NCBI GenBank assembly: GCA_009699705.1
Contig: WLNQ01000003.1
Span: 1-39,370, forward strand
Length of the DNA: 39,370 nt
Direction of reading: 5' to 3'
From: Actinomycetota bacterium
GTDB lineage: Bacteria; Actinomycetota; Actinomycetes; S36-B12
The notes beneath the pieces are model-generated. The model was not told where the DNA came from and did no database searches. It saw only the letters and a program-made list of their open reading frames with translations. Numbering within the stretch: the stretch's first letter is position 1; each line of letters begins with the position of its first letter. Shown piece after piece: positions 8,474 to 18,049 of the stretch. The position numbers and the translations under genes were made by a program.

Positions 8474-9392
8474 TCACAATTGAGTCATGTTCTACAAGGA
8501 GTTCTTCGCCAACGCCAACATTGCGTTTGAGTATTGCTAGGGCAACCATTCCTTCTTCGTAATGCCGCGCTGCTGTGCCAATCCAACCCACGGGTTTACC
8601 GTTAAGTGAGATCACATCGCCATGGACAGGCAGTTCTTCAGCTGAACCATCGAGGTGCAGCAGGGTTAGCCGCCTCGGTGGTTGACCAAGATTGTTCACC
8701 TTGGCCACGGTTTCCTGTCCGCGATAACAGCCCTTATTGAGATGCACGGCCGAGTTCAACCAATTGACTTCATTGGGAATCGTGCGGTGATCGGTCTCGC
8801 AATTCATTCGTGGCATTCCGGCAGAAACTCGCAAAGCTTCTAGCGCCCAAGAACCAGCCTCTGGCGCTAAAGCCAGGCGATCCTCGAGTTCTGCCCGCGG
8901 AATCACCACTTCGCGGCCAGCAAATCCGCGAGCTGCGAACGGCTGCGGCACTAACCAACTTGGAAAGTCAGGATCAACGACACTCTTTGGCTCCCACACC
9001 ACGGCGAAGTCAGCACTGACATCTGCAACTTCAACCCGCAACATGAAACGCATACTGTTGAGATATGCCAACAGGGTTTCGGCCTGCCCGGGCTGAGTCA
9101 CAATCCAGGCAGTGTCGCCGTCGTCAACAAGGTGGAGTTCATATTCAACGTGACCATTGGGACTCAGGATCAGTCCCAATGCACTCTCACCTGGCTGAAG
9201 AGCGTTCACCAACTGAGTGATGAGGTCATTGAGCCAACTCAAGCGATCTGGCCCAGTAACAGTCAGGACGCTTCTATTGCTTAAGTCGACAATGCCAACA
9301 CCTTGGGCAAGTAGACGTTGCTCGCCAAGTGGATCGCCGCAATGCCAAGGCATGCCTTGATCAAAAATTACTTCCGACGGTGCAACTCGCAT
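8436..9392 (-). CDS. ygfZ: YgfZ/GcvT-like tetrahydrofolate-binding protein (iron-sulfur cluster repair)
   Basis: The protein belongs to the YgfZ family, folate-dependent helpers in the maintenance of certain iron-sulfur enzymes. The signature [13 protein letters not shown], with the reactive Cys of the family motif, is present in the C-terminal half, and the N-terminal [31 protein letters not shown] region is GcvT-like. The ATG at 9392 shares one base with the fur stop (TGATG), and AAGGAA lies upstream, so it is coupled to fur; a longer frame reaching 9434 would overlap fur without support. It is 318 residues long. The 3' end overlaps dtd antisense by 38 bases. Confidence 0.9.
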   Translation of the reverse strand: MRVAPSEVIFDQGMPWHCGDPLGEQRLLAQGVGIVDLSNRSVLTVTGPDRLSWLNDLITQLVNALQPGESALGLILSPNGHVEYELHLVDDGDTAWIVTQPGQAETLLAYLNSMRFMLRVEVADVSADFAVVWEPKSVVDPDFPSWLVPQPFAARGFAGREVVIPRAELEDRLALAPEAGSWALEALRVSAGMPRMNCETDHRTIPNEVNWLNSAVHLNKGCYRGQETVAKVNNLGQPPRRLTLLHLDGSAEELPVHGDVISLNGKPVGWIGTAARHYEEGMVALAILKRNVGVGEELLVEHDSIVITAVEDPAPTKW

Positions 9393-9835
9393 CACGTGTT
9401 CCTTAATAAGTCTTCGCCAGGAACTCCAAAGCATGATTCACACTCACCATGCATTGCCATGTGCGAAATATCGGTCACGAACTTATGCTCTGATCGTAAT
9501 TCAGCAATAAACGCATCCGCAATCGCACTTGGCGCGCTTGAGACTTTGCCGCAGGTATCACAAACTAAATGAATGTGGATGTCTTCATCAACAGCGTGGT
9601 AGGTCGGCGCCCCATGCCCAATATGTGCGTGTGTCACAAGGTCAACGTCTTCAAGTACTTCAAGGGTTCGATACACCGTTGAGAGGTTTACTCCCGATGC
9701 AGTGCGCTGAACTTCTATCAAGATCTCTTCAGGTGTGCCATGGCGTAGATGTTCAACTGCCTCAAGAACCAGTTGACGTTGCGGGGTAATGCGAAAACCG
9801 TGAGTGCGCAGTCGCTGCTCCCAGTCTTTGTTCAC
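9392..9835 (-). CDS. Fur-family metalloregulator (Fur/Zur/Nur type)
   Basis: This is a metal-dependent repressor of 147 residues. The winged helix with NLSTVYRTLEVLE recognition helix comes first, then the HIHLVCDTCGK metal-binding region (His87, His89, Cys92, Cys95) and a second Cys pair at 132 and 135 that should hold the structural zinc. The metal sensed cannot be read from the sequence; iron, zinc and nickel (Streptomyces Nur) are all possible. The GTG start at 9835 overlaps the upstream stop by 4 bases and has GGAGG at good spacing; a longer frame to 9916 is the same reading frame running through the neighbour. Confidence 0.88.
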   Translation of the reverse strand: MNKDWEQRLRTHGFRITPQRQLVLEAVEHLRHGTPEEILIEVQRTASGVNLSTVYRTLEVLEDVDLVTHAHIGHGAPTYHAVDEDIHIHLVCDTCGKVSSAPSAIADAFIAELRSEHKFVTDISHMAMHGECESCFGVPGEDLLRNT

Positions 9836-10359
9836 GAAGGTTCCTCGGAGCGATGCAGGGTGGCGGCCAGGTGATTGCTCACTGGCTCGCCCATCGCTGC
9901 CATATCGAAGGTCCACAGCAATTTGCCTTCGACTAATCCATACAGTCGATGGCCTTCGGTGTATTCCTTTGCGCTTTGTGTGCGCGCAACGAGGTCTGTG
10001 CGCATTTCGGCGCGGGCACCAGTGATTTGGGCTTGTTCAATTCCAGTGATTTCTACCTTGCCGTACCAAATTTCGGAATAGCCGGTGGGATGTGAAAGTT
10101 GCATTTCGAGATGGTTCTCGGGGCGAGGACGCACAAATCCGGATTCAGAAGCCAGCGGGCGCACTCGATTGCCTTCGTCATCAAGCAGCCAACTGCGCGA
10201 CCAATAAGTCAAGAATGGGCGGCCATCAGTGCTGAAACTTATTTCCTGACCAAAGCGGAAATCCTCGATCGAGGGATACTGCCCGGTGCCAACACCTACC
10301 CAATGGCCAATCAACCAGGAGATAGGGGCGAGCTCAGCAGCTGTGGTGTTGGGATCCAT
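9832..10359 (-). CDS. Nitrobindin-like heme-binding beta-barrel protein (DUF1794)
   Basis: This 175-residue protein has the nitrobindin signature GHWVGVGTGQYPSIEDF near its N-terminus and ends with NHLAATLHR, the region where nitrobindins carry the heme-ligating His. Nitrobindins are small beta-barrels with a ferric heme that react with nitric oxide and peroxynitrite. It lies between a membrane microprotein and a Fur-family gene on one operon, and the whole group runs into ygfZ. The context suggests heme or iron-sulfur protection, which is an inference. The ATG follows the upstream stop by 6 bases. Confidence 0.85.
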   Translation of the reverse strand: MDPNTTAAELAPISWLIGHWVGVGTGQYPSIEDFRFGQEISFSTDGRPFLTYWSRSWLLDDEGNRVRPLASESGFVRPRPENHLEMQLSHPTGYSEIWYGKVEITGIEQAQITGARAEMRTDLVARTQSAKEYTEGHRLYGLVEGKLLWTFDMAAMGEPVSNHLAATLHRSEEPS

Positions 10360-10365
10360 GAGTAT

Positions 10366-10467
10366 CTAGCCTTGACTCTTCATTAGCCGAAAAACAATGA
10401 CAAAACAGACTCCAGTGGCAAGGGCGAGCGCCCCAATGAGGAGGCTCGTGTAGACGGTTTCAAGCAT
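10366..10467 (-). CDS. 33-residue single-pass membrane microprotein
   Basis: This short frame runs from an ATG at 10465-10467 to TAG at 10366-10368. The product begins MLETVYTS, has one hydrophobic helix of about 22 residues (LLIGALALATGVCFVIVF) and ends with the basic RLMKSQG, which by the positive-inside rule points the C-terminus to the cytosol. A TANNNT box (TAGGCT) lies 7 bases upstream and the nitrobindin ATG follows 6 bases after the stop, so it sits exactly where the first gene of the operon should be. The function is unknown. Chance cannot be fully excluded at this length. Confidence 0.6.
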   Translation of the reverse strand: MLETVYTSLLIGALALATGVCFVIVFRLMKSQG

Positions 10468-10481
10468 GTAGGGCAGCCTAC
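10468..10481. promoter_or_regulatory. Palindromic promoter/operator in a 19-bp divergent gap
   Basis: The 19 bases between the start codons of the microprotein (minus) and the DsrE-like gene (plus) contain the inverted repeat GTAGG-GCAG-CCTAC at 10468-10481. Its minus-strand reading includes TAGGCT, placed as a leaderless -10 box for the microprotein operon. The core AGGCTGCCCTA also occurs in the iron-box-like site upstream of mshA. Binding of a regulator here is a guess. Confidence 0.4.
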
Positions 10482-10486
10482 CTCTC

Positions 10487-10861
10487 ATGAGTGCGAATAG
10501 CCGGACCCGATTAGTCCTGAAAATCACGGCCGGACAAGAGGATGCTGAGCGTTGCGCTCAAGGCTTCACAGTTGCGGCCACGGCAGCGGCTTCGGGGGTC
10601 CAGGTGTCGTTATGGCTCACAGGCGAAGCGGCCTGGTTTGCACTACCCGGTCGAGCAAGCAAATTTGACCTGGCTCACGCAGCTCCGCTCAACGACTTAT
10701 TAGCTGCAGTTCTGGAAACCGGAACAGTTACCTTGTGCTCGCAGTGTGCACAGCGTCGCAACATCAATCCAGATCAAATAATTTCTGGAATCCGCATCGC
10801 CGGAGCCGCAACTTTTGTGGAAGAAATTCTCGCGCCAGATACTCAAGCGCTGGTGTACTAG
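10487..10861 (+). CDS. DsrE-like sulfur-relay family protein
   Basis: The 124-residue protein resembles small DsrE/TusD-like proteins: an alternating beta-alpha pattern, a conserved RTRLVLKITAGQEDAERCAQGF start, an SGVQVSLWLTGEAAWFALPG strand-loop and a late CSQC motif at Cys84 and Cys87. Proteins of this fold often handle persulfides or act as peroxiredoxin-like partners. It begins with ATG only 19 bases from a divergent start codon and ends 4 bases from the converging DUF4395 gene. The substrate is not known. Confidence 0.72.
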   Translation: MSANSRTRLVLKITAGQEDAERCAQGFTVAATAAASGVQVSLWLTGEAAWFALPGRASKFDLAHAAPLNDLLAAVLETGTVTLCSQCAQRRNINPDQIISGIRIAGAATFVEEILAPDTQALVY

Positions 10862-10865
10862 GAAA

Positions 10866-11330
10866 TTACGCGCTTACTGAACGTGAAAATACTCGCTTGC
10901 CGATCAGGAACATTTCGCAACCAAGGCAGAAACCAAAAGCCGAATTGAGAAATGCTGCAGCGAGCGCAAATGCCACTGCGACATATGCAATTGCCGAGAT
11001 TCCAGTGGCTAACCCGATAAGTGCCACCGCAGTGAAGATAAAACCTACGAGTGCGGCAAAGCGCGGAGGCGCAATCGCTTCAAATTCAGAAGCCGGTGCG
11101 ATCCGTGGCTGAACAACCTTGCGGAAGATAATTCCGTAGGGCTGAGCCTTAAGCCCAACAAACGCACCCAATCCAAAAACGACGGTCTGGATGATGAGCA
11201 GAACGGCCGCAACAGCAGTGCCAATCGTCAACAATGAAATGGCAAGCACCACGACTGTGATCCCCGCGGCAAAGCGTGGACCACGAACATCGACTTCTAC
11301 CTGTGGATCACAAATCGCTGAGGAAGACAT
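10866..11330 (-). CDS. DUF4395-family membrane protein
   Basis: This is a 154-residue protein with four hydrophobic stretches (about 20-38, 40-60, 90-108 and 112-132), a cytoplasmic DPQVEVDVRGPRFAAG start and a terminal FGFCLGCEM with a CxxC pair. This arrangement is that of the actinobacterial DUF4395 family, which is often found beside thioredoxin-like genes. Here it follows a membrane-anchored thioredoxin, so a shared role in thiol redox chemistry at the membrane is plausible but not shown. The 74-bp gap upstream holds an inverted repeat, AAGGTT (11364-11369) and AACCTT (11387-11392). Confidence 0.78.
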   Translation of the reverse strand: MSSSAICDPQVEVDVRGPRFAAGITVVVLAISLLTIGTAVAAVLLIIQTVVFGLGAFVGLKAQPYGIIFRKVVQPRIAPASEFEAIAPPRFAALVGFIFTAVALIGLATGISAIAYVAVAFALAAAFLNSAFGFCLGCEMFLIGKRVFSRSVSA

Positions 11331-11404
11331 GCCTCAAGGAGAACACAGTGACTCCCCCACAACAAGGTTAAAAAAAGTTGGTGCGAAACCTTTGCAGCAG
11401 GGCC

Positions 11405-11899
11405 TCACACCACCTCGCCTAGGGCAGCGATGACATCGGCTTTTCGGGGCAAGCCGACGGCCTTTTTCGTAATCCGGCCTTGGGAATCAAGTACAAGCAC
11501 AGTTGGGGTGCGCCGAATATCGAGCTTACGCACCAGGTCGAGGTGCGCCTCCGCGTCGATTTCAACATGAGTAGTGCCCGTAATCATGGATGTCACCTCG
11601 TCAAGAATGCGGCGGGTGGCGCGGCAGGGCTGACAAAATGCCGTTGAGAATTGCACGATGGTCGCCCGCTCGCCGAGCTGGGATCCAAGCATTTCAGCGG
11701 TCAATTGCTCGCCGCCGTGTTCGCCGGCCGAAGCAGTCAACACATCGACCTCAGGGTCATCATCAGCAACGGGAACTGGCGCTCCTAGCGCGACCGACTT
11801 CATTTGCCCATCGGTTTTTTTGCGCCACAGCCCAAATGCAGAGGCAATAAGGAGTACGGCCAGGAGCAGAACTAGTCCGAGCATCGTGACAATCCCCAT
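11405..11899 (-). CDS. Membrane-anchored thioredoxin-fold protein
   Basis: The 164-residue protein has an N-terminal membrane helix (about 5-24), a short basic stretch and a thioredoxin domain with the active-site pair Cys89-Gln-Pro-Cys92 in FCQPCRATRR and the cis-Pro loop DIRRTPTVLVLDSQG. The topology (short N-terminus, then helix) would place the domain outside the membrane. It overlaps the hydrolase gene by 28 bases at the first ATG or 13 at the second (MLGLVL), so it is cotranslated with it. The DUF4395 gene follows. This resembles the region near Rv0816-Rv0819 in mycobacteria, where thioredoxin, GlnR and mshD genes also lie together. Confidence 0.85.
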   Translation of the reverse strand: MGIVTMLGLVLLLAVLLIASAFGLWRKKTDGQMKSVALGAPVPVADDDPEVDVLTASAGEHGGEQLTAEMLGSQLGERATIVQFSTAFCQPCRATRRILDEVTSMITGTTHVEIDAEAHLDLVRKLDIRRTPTVLVLDSQGRITKKAVGLPRKADVIAALGEVV

Positions 11900-12672
11900 T
11901 TCGCAATCTCGTCGATCGTTGCCATATCTACTGCAGCTTCAGCATGCCCGATGCCATCAAGGAGCCAAAGGTCGGCATCTGGATTGCCGCTGGTCACTGC
12001 TGCACGGTAGATCGCATTGGGATGCTCAACTGGGAAATACCGATCGGCCGTTCCGTGCACCACAAGTAAAGGGGTGTGGCCTAACTTGCTTGCGGCCACA
12101 ACCGGCTCGATAGGCCTCGGGGTCGGCCAAACGTCTGGGCGAATTCTGGTATTTCGAATCCTGAGCAAACCTCGGCCGGTGCGAGTTTCCACCAGCCAAT
12201 GCAAGCCGCGCATCACCGGTGTGCCTCGGTAGTACCAAAAGGCCGGACCACTTACCGCCACAACCGCGTCCACAGGCGAATGCAGGATCGGGTCATTGAC
12301 TGTGCCGTGGGCCGGATCAAGTGCCAATGCTGCCTGCCTAATACAGACCGCGGCACCCAGCGAAAACCCCACCGAAATCACTGTGGTGAAGCCCAAGTCA
12401 CGAGCCCAAGAGATTGCGGCATCTACGTCAAGCACTTCCAACATGCCTACCGTTGATTCGCCGCCTGAACGGCCATGGCCTCGAAGGTCCAAAGTGATGA
12501 CCGATCCGTAGGCGGCCAACCGGCCCGCGATGGCACGCACCTGTTCATGTTGGCCATGTCCAGAGAATCCATGCACCACTACAAAAGCCACTGATCCAGC
12601 TCCTGGAGTCAGTGTGATGGCCAGCTGGACTCCATCGGCAGCCACCAGCGTGGCCGACGTGGGAAGGTTCAT
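11872..12672 (-). CDS. Alpha/beta hydrolase (lysophospholipase/esterase-like)
   Basis: This alpha/beta hydrolase-fold protein is 266 residues from the ATG at 12672. [10 protein letters not shown] forms the oxyanion-hole HG motif, [11 protein letters not shown] follows, GFSLG carries the nucleophile Ser104, an Asp after [13 protein letters not shown] is the likely acid and GIGHAEA supplies the His. The substrate is unknown. An upstream in-frame TTG would add seven residues, but GACAAT, a near-TANNNT hexamer, lies 6 bases before the ATG. It is divergent from the GlnR-type regulator with 41 bases between starts. Confidence 0.83.
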   Translation of the reverse strand: MNLPTSATLVAADGVQLAITLTPGAGSVAFVVVHGFSGHGQHEQVRAIAGRLAAYGSVITLDLRGHGRSGGESTVGMLEVLDVDAAISWARDLGFTTVISVGFSLGAAVCIRQAALALDPAHGTVNDPILHSPVDAVVAVSGPAFWYYRGTPVMRGLHWLVETRTGRGLLRIRNTRIRPDVWPTPRPIEPVVAASKLGHTPLLVVHGTADRYFPVEHPNAIYRAAVTSGNPDADLWLLDGIGHAEAAVDMATIDEIAKWGLSRCSD

Positions 12673-12713
12673 GGGAGCATTGTCTCGCAACAACCGTGAG
12701 GGAGGTGAACGAG

Positions 12714-13454
12714 TTGAGAATCGTTTTACTCACTCGAGCCCTGGAATCTTCCGCTGAAGTACTTCCGGCTCTCATGCTCCTCACCCACCAAGTGCGAACG
12801 TTGCCTGCTGAACCGACCGCTCTTTTGAACGCTCCTGAGTGCGATGTGCTCTTGGTTGATGGCCGGCGCGATTTACCAGCAGTTCGCGGTTTAACTCGGC
12901 TCCTGCAGCAAACGGGCATCAGTGCACCCCTAGTGCTTGTCACCACTGAAGGTGGCTTGTCGGCAATCCAATGGGATTGGGGTATCGATGAAGTGCTTCT
13001 CGACACCGCTTCACCTGCGGAAGTTGAAGCCCGGTTGCGCCTTGCTGCATCTCGCTCTGTTCCTGAAATGGATTCACACGCACCAGACAGTGAAGAGATC
13101 CGAAGCGGTCAGTTGACGATCGATGAAGGTACCTACACCGCGAAATTGCGTGGCAGAGCACTCGACCTCACTTTCAAAGAATTCGAACTCTTAAAATTCC
13201 TCGCCCAGCACCCCGGACGAGTGTTTACGCGTGCATTGTTGTTGCAGGAAGTTTGGGGCTACGACTACTTCGGCGGCACCCGTACCGTGGATGTACATGT
13301 TCGGCGTTTGCGCGCAAAACTGGGCGCTGAATACGAGGCCCTCATTGGAACCGTACGCAACGTCGGCTACCGATTTGTTCCACAGAATATGGATGAAGCC
13401 ACGATGGCCGTTCTCGAGGAAGCTGATCGAGAAGTTGAAGTTGGGCTGGACTAA
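12714..13454 (+). CDS. GlnR-type OmpR-family transcription regulator
   Basis: This 247-residue regulator has a receiver-like domain (about 1-105) and an OmpR-type winged helix at about 125-225 with [47 protein letters not shown] and NVGYRF. The receiver lacks the usual acidic cluster near its N-terminus, starting [11 protein letters not shown], as in the orphan regulator GlnR, which controls nitrogen metabolism without a partner kinase. The position before mshD matches Rv0818-Rv0819. I choose the TTG at 12714 because GGGAGGTGA lies at proper spacing before it; a GTG at 12696 is in frame. Targets cannot be inferred. Confidence 0.83.
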   Translation: MRIVLLTRALESSAEVLPALMLLTHQVRTLPAEPTALLNAPECDVLLVDGRRDLPAVRGLTRLLQQTGISAPLVLVTTEGGLSAIQWDWGIDEVLLDTASPAEVEARLRLAASRSVPEMDSHAPDSEEIRSGQLTIDEGTYTAKLRGRALDLTFKEFELLKFLAQHPGRVFTRALLLQEVWGYDYFGGTRTVDVHVRRLRAKLGAEYEALIGTVRNVGYRFVPQNMDEATMAVLEEADREVEVGLD

Positions 13455-13456
13455 CT

Positions 13457-14395
13457 GTGGATGGCCTGCAAATTGTCTCAAAGTTGAACGTTGATCAAAT
13501 AGCAAAAGCTGTTGACCTCATTGACGCTATTGCACTCCACGATGGGCTTTCTCCCGTTTCGGAACATGTCTTTTTGCACTTGCGCCACGGCGGCGACGAT
13601 CAAAGCCTGCACTTCCTGCTGTCACACAATGACGAGCTCATCGGGTACGCACATCTGGATGTCACGGACAAGGTCGAAGGTCCAATCACTGAAATAGCTC
13701 TCGCGCCACAACACCGCAGCCAAGCCGTCGGCACTGAATTGATCAAGGAGATTATTGGTGCGACGCCTTCGGGCGACCTACGTATGTGGGCGCATGGCGA
13801 CCAGTCAGTGGCTGGCGTTTGGGCTCAAGACATGGGTTTTCGCCATATCCGTACGCTCTTGCAGATGCGTCGATCTTTACTAGCTCCGCTACCCCAAGCG
13901 GTCTTCACTGATGATGTTGAACTTCGCACATTTCTTCCTGGCCAAGATGATGAAGAATGGGTTGCCATGAACGCTCTCGCATTCGCTCACCATGGCGAAC
14001 AAGGCGACTGGACCATCGAAGATCTTCATCAGCGCATGGATGAGCCCTGGTTTTCCGTGCCCGGTTTCTTCGTTGCCCAAGACCGAGAAACAAAAAAAAT
14101 GCTCGGTTTCCACTGGACAAAAATTCATGGCTTAGTCGATGAACCCGGCAGCGATGCTCACATTCACGATGCCATCGGCGAGGTCTATGTCGTTGGTGTA
14201 GATCCAAACTTGCAAGGCAAAGGCCTCGGTAAAGCGCTCACGCTCGCTGGGCTACATCACCTGCGATCATGCGGCTTATCGCAATGCATGCTCTATGTAG
14301 ATGCCACCAACACCTCAGCGATCAAGCTCTACGAAGCCCTGGGATTTGCCCGCTGGGACGCAGATGTCATGTATCGACATGAAGTGGCCATCTAG
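13457..14395 (+). CDS. mshD: Mycothiol synthase MshD
   Basis: MshD acetylates Cys-GlcN-Ins with acetyl-CoA to complete mycothiol. The 312-residue protein carries two tandem GNAT domains. The N-terminal one has EIALAPQHRSQAVGTELIKE and the C-terminal one VVGVDPNLQGKGLGKALTLAGLHHL, the acetyl-CoA loop, followed by MLYVDATNTSAIKLYEALGF. The length is close to that of the mycobacterial enzyme. It starts with GTG two bases after the GlnR-type gene, so both form one operon. The ligase mshC and deacetylase mshB are not in this window. Confidence 0.94.
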   Translation: MDGLQIVSKLNVDQIAKAVDLIDAIALHDGLSPVSEHVFLHLRHGGDDQSLHFLLSHNDELIGYAHLDVTDKVEGPITEIALAPQHRSQAVGTELIKEIIGATPSGDLRMWAHGDQSVAGVWAQDMGFRHIRTLLQMRRSLLAPLPQAVFTDDVELRTFLPGQDDEEWVAMNALAFAHHGEQGDWTIEDLHQRMDEPWFSVPGFFVAQDRETKKMLGFHWTKIHGLVDEPGSDAHIHDAIGEVYVVGVDPNLQGKGLGKALTLAGLHHLRSCGLSQCMLYVDATNTSAIKLYEALGFARWDADVMYRHEVAI

Positions 14396-14435
14396 CGGCC
14401 AAGAATTGTTCATCTGAATATGACACGATGCGCAA

Positions 14436-16514
14436 GTGAGTATTGAGACACCAGCGCTTCCTAAAGATCGATTCTTGGACCGAGAACTATCTTGGCTTGC
14501 TTTCAATCAGCGAGTTCTTGAGCTTGCCGAGGATCAAAATCTCCCAATTCTGGAACGCACGAAGTTCTTGGCAATTTTCGCCAGCAACCTCGATGAGTTC
14601 TTTATGGTTCGCGTGGCAGGGCTTAAGCGACGCATCGCAACCGGCATGGCTGTGCGATCCGCGAGCGGCTTCAACCCGAAAGAAGTTCTTGAGTCAATCT
14701 GGGAACGAGCGCATGCGCTTCAGCGCGAGCATGCTCAAGTTTTCCAAGGCGAAATTCTTCCAGGTTTGCTTGCCAACGGGATTGAGCTCCTGCGTTACGA
14801 GCAAATCTCCCAAGATGAGCGCATCTCGCTCGATTCCTTTTTTCACGCGCAAGTCTTCCCAGTACTTACCCCACTTGCTGTTGACCCCTCGCACCCCTTT
14901 CCTTACATCAGCGGGCTCTCACTGAATCTGGCTGTTGTTGTACGAAATCCCATCACTGGCAACGAACTCTTTGCTCGCGTGAAAGTGCCACCTTCATTGC
15001 CACGCTTCGTTGCTTTAGGGTCGCAGCGTTTCGTGCCATTAGAAGACTTAATAGCCGAACACCTAAATGAGCTCTTCCCTGGTATGCAAATCCTTCAACA
15101 TCACAGTTTCCGAGTGACTCGAAATGAAGATGTGGAAGTTGAAGAAGATGATGCAGAGAATCTGCTGCTCGCCCTTGAGCGCGAACTCATGCGTCGCCGT
15201 TTTGGTCCACCTGTGCGCCTTGAAGTTGAAGCCTCAATCGATCCGTACGTGCTCGAACTCTTAATTAGCGAACTCGACGTCACCGCTAACGAAGTGTTTA
15301 GTTTGCCCGGACCACTAGACCTCACTGGCCTGTGGGCATTTGTCGATCTTGATCGCCAAGATTTGAAACAGCCGCGCTTTGTGGGCCGCACTTCACGTCA
15401 ACTTTCTGAAGTTGAGTCTTCCACTCCACCCGATATTTTTGCAGTGGTGCGCGAACATGATGTGTTGTTGCACCATCCATATGACTCGTTTAGCACCAGC
15501 GTGCAACTCTTCTTAGAGCAAGCCGCTAATGACCCCCATGTCTTGGCTATCAAGCAGACCCTTTACCGCACATCAGGGGATTCACCCATCGTGGATTCAC
15601 TCATCACCGCAGCGCAAAATGGCAAACAAGTTCTAGCAATCGTTGAGATTAAGGCCCGCTTCGATGAGCAAAACAACATCGACTGGAGCCGCAAACTCGA
15701 GCAAGCAGGCGTGCATGTGGTCTACGGTCTGGTCGGTCTAAAAACCCATGTCAAAGCCTCGATGGTTGTCCGAAATGATGGCGATCAGCTTCGCCGTTAC
15801 TGCCACCTTGGCACGGGAAACTACCATCCAAAAACCGCTCGTCTCTATGAAGACATGGGGCTTTTAACCTGCTCACCAGATGTTGGCGAGGATATTTCAA
15901 ATCTCTTCAATGTGTTGTCGGGTTATTCGATGAACACCACTTACTCACGCTTAATGGTCGCCCCACACTCTGTGCGCACCGGACTCATTGAGCGGATTGA
16001 TCGCGAAATAAGTAATCACCTCGCTGGCTTGCCTTCAGGGATTCGCATCAAGTGCAACGCCCTGGTAGATGAACCTGTGATTGATGCGCTGTATCGGGCT
16101 GCATCCGTTGGTGTACCTATTCAGGTCTTTGTTCGAGGTATCTGTGCCCTGCGTCCGGGCGTTCCTGGATTAAGCGAGACCGTCCGTGTCATTAGCATCT
16201 TGGGTAGGTTCCTTGAGCATTCACGAGCATTCTGTTTTGAAAACGGCGGGGATCGTGAAGTGTGGATCGGTTCTGCCGACATGATGCACCGAAACCTTGA
16301 TCGTCGCGTTGAGACACTTGTTCGCCTTGTCGAACCTTCGCAGATTGCTTGGCTAAACGATCTCTTCGATATGGCGATGAGTCCGAATTTCGCCTCATGG
16401 GAACTGGATTCCAATGGGGAATGGACAAGGCATCTCAAAGCTGATGACGGATCCTTACTTCTTGACTATCAAGAAACGTTGATTGCTCGCACACGGCCAA
16501 CCGGAACACTGTGA
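14436..16514 (+). CDS. ppk: Polyphosphate kinase Ppk1
   Basis: Ppk1 polymerises the gamma-phosphate of ATP into polyphosphate through a phosphohistidine. The 692-residue protein has the N-terminal [16 protein letters not shown] and [11 protein letters not shown] motifs, the [17 protein letters not shown] region and the first phospholipase-D-like catalytic domain with [23 protein letters not shown], in which His457 is the expected phospho-acceptor. The second such domain has [15 protein letters not shown] and [35 protein letters not shown] lies 6 bases before the GTG start. It overlaps the next gene by 4 bases. As in mycobacteria a MutT1-like gene is nearby. Confidence 0.96.
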   Translation: MSIETPALPKDRFLDRELSWLAFNQRVLELAEDQNLPILERTKFLAIFASNLDEFFMVRVAGLKRRIATGMAVRSASGFNPKEVLESIWERAHALQREHAQVFQGEILPGLLANGIELLRYEQISQDERISLDSFFHAQVFPVLTPLAVDPSHPFPYISGLSLNLAVVVRNPITGNELFARVKVPPSLPRFVALGSQRFVPLEDLIAEHLNELFPGMQILQHHSFRVTRNEDVEVEEDDAENLLLALERELMRRRFGPPVRLEVEASIDPYVLELLISELDVTANEVFSLPGPLDLTGLWAFVDLDRQDLKQPRFVGRTSRQLSEVESSTPPDIFAVVREHDVLLHHPYDSFSTSVQLFLEQAANDPHVLAIKQTLYRTSGDSPIVDSLITAAQNGKQVLAIVEIKARFDEQNNIDWSRKLEQAGVHVVYGLVGLKTHVKASMVVRNDGDQLRRYCHLGTGNYHPKTARLYEDMGLLTCSPDVGEDISNLFNVLSGYSMNTTYSRLMVAPHSVRTGLIERIDREISNHLAGLPSGIRIKCNALVDEPVIDALYRAASVGVPIQVFVRGICALRPGVPGLSETVRVISILGRFLEHSRAFCFENGGDREVWIGSADMMHRNLDRRVETLVRLVEPSQIAWLNDLFDMAMSPNFASWELDSNGEWTRHLKADDGSLLLDYQETLIARTRPTGTL

Positions 16515-18049
16515 GCAACCCAACCACACACCGCGAGGTGGAACTTAAGTTCAGAGTTCACCCGCTTTTTGTACTTCCTGACTTATCAAGTTTGGCAGCC
16601 AGAGTTGAGGAGCAACCGGCAATCAACTTAACCGCCGTCTATCACGACACTGAAGAACTGTCGCTTTTTCGCTGGCGAGTGACCATGCGCAGGCGCGAGG
16701 GCGGCCTTGATGCGGGTTGGCATCTCAAATTACCTGTGCCAGATGCCCATGAAGGCGTTCGCGATGAACTCCACGCACCGTTGAATGCTGGCGCTGTTGG
16801 CCAGGTCCCTGCAGAACTTGTCGACATCATCGCGCCACTCATCCAAGATCAACCTTTAGCACCTGTTGTTGAACTCCGCACTAACCGCACTCCACACGTG
16901 TTCCTTTCCGACGATGGTCTCTCACTTATTGAACTTGTTGACGATGTTGTGCAGGTTCTCGACCGATCAGGTGTCGTGGTCTCGGTGTTTCGGGAAATCG
17001 AGATTGAACTTCAAGCCAACGATTCGCACCTCGCCAATCAAGTGATGTCGGCTGCCCGCGATGCGCTGATGGCTGCGGGGGCAGCTCCTAGTTCAATGAG
17101 TAAGGCCGCCTTGGCCCTTGGTCCGCGTGCTTCCGCACCAGCGGATGTCCCTGAGCTCCCAATGCCAGGCCCTACCGGGATGGCAGCTGATGCAATTCGA
17201 GCAACGATCGCCAGCCATGTACGTGATTTGGTTTTCGCTGACGTCGCGGTGCGACGCAACCTTCCCGATGCTGTGCATCAAGTTCGCGTCAGTGCGCGCC
17301 GGCTTCGCAGTGTGTTGCGAACCTTCGAACCGCTCCTCAACCGCGAGTGGTCATCCGGGCTCAGCGAGGAACTCGCTTGGCTTGCTGACGAAATGGGCCT
17401 CATTCGCGACAGCGAGGTTCTAGAAAAACGCCTGCTCGCACATGTCTCACTTATTCCACAGGAGTCCCAGCCCGCTGTTGCAGACTTTATAAAGCAAGCA
17501 CTCGATCGGCGGATTGCCGTGGCTCGACAAGGTGCGCTGGCTGCTATTCGCAGTGATCGCCATACCTATCTCGTGCAAGATCTCATTGAGGCGGCACGTG
17601 CGCCCAAACTTCTTGATGACGCCTATCAGGCCTGTGAAGAAGTTCTCCCCGAACTGGTGGCCAAGACTTGGCGAGTGCTGCGAAAGTCTTGCAGTTCACT
17701 TGAGCTGGGTGGCGCGGCACATGAATGGCATGTTGCTCGCATTAAAGCCAAGCGTGCCCGGTATGCCGTTGATTGCATTACGCCCATCTTTGGTGGGAAG
17801 GTCGGGAAGTTTGGCAAAGCGCTCTCGAGCATCACTGAAGTGCTTGGCGACCATCAAGATGCATTTGTGGCACAAGAATTCCTGCGTGAACTTGCCCAGC
17901 AGGATTCAACAAGTGGCAGCACAGGATATGCACTCGGCCTCCTGCACGGTGTTGAACTTGAAGCTGAAATGGATTCGCGATTCGAGTTCGTGGACCTGTG
18001 GGAGAAAACTCGTCACGCAGCACATAATTCAGGATTGATTTCATCATGA
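16511..18049 (+). CDS. CYTH and CHAD domain protein, predicted polyphosphate-associated
   Basis: This 512-residue fusion has an N-terminal CYTH (triphosphate tunnel) domain with the ExExK motif at Glu9, Glu11 and Lys13 and a basic [22 protein letters not shown] region. A CHAD helical domain starts at about 225, rich in conserved His and basic residues ([52 protein letters not shown]). CYTH domains act on or bind triphosphates and CHAD domains bind polyphosphate. GTG at 16511 overlaps the ppk stop, so the two are made together, which fits polyphosphate handling. Whether it is an active triphosphatase is unknown. Confidence 0.9.
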   Translation: MSNPTTHREVELKFRVHPLFVLPDLSSLAARVEEQPAINLTAVYHDTEELSLFRWRVTMRRREGGLDAGWHLKLPVPDAHEGVRDELHAPLNAGAVGQVPAELVDIIAPLIQDQPLAPVVELRTNRTPHVFLSDDGLSLIELVDDVVQVLDRSGVVVSVFREIEIELQANDSHLANQVMSAARDALMAAGAAPSSMSKAALALGPRASAPADVPELPMPGPTGMAADAIRATIASHVRDLVFADVAVRRNLPDAVHQVRVSARRLRSVLRTFEPLLNREWSSGLSEELAWLADEMGLIRDSEVLEKRLLAHVSLIPQESQPAVADFIKQALDRRIAVARQGALAAIRSDRHTYLVQDLIEAARAPKLLDDAYQACEEVLPELVAKTWRVLRKSCSSLELGGAAHEWHVARIKAKRARYAVDCITPIFGGKVGKFGKALSSITEVLGDHQDAFVAQEFLRELAQQDSTSGSTGYALGLLHGVELEAEMDSRFEFVDLWEKTRHAAHNSGLISS

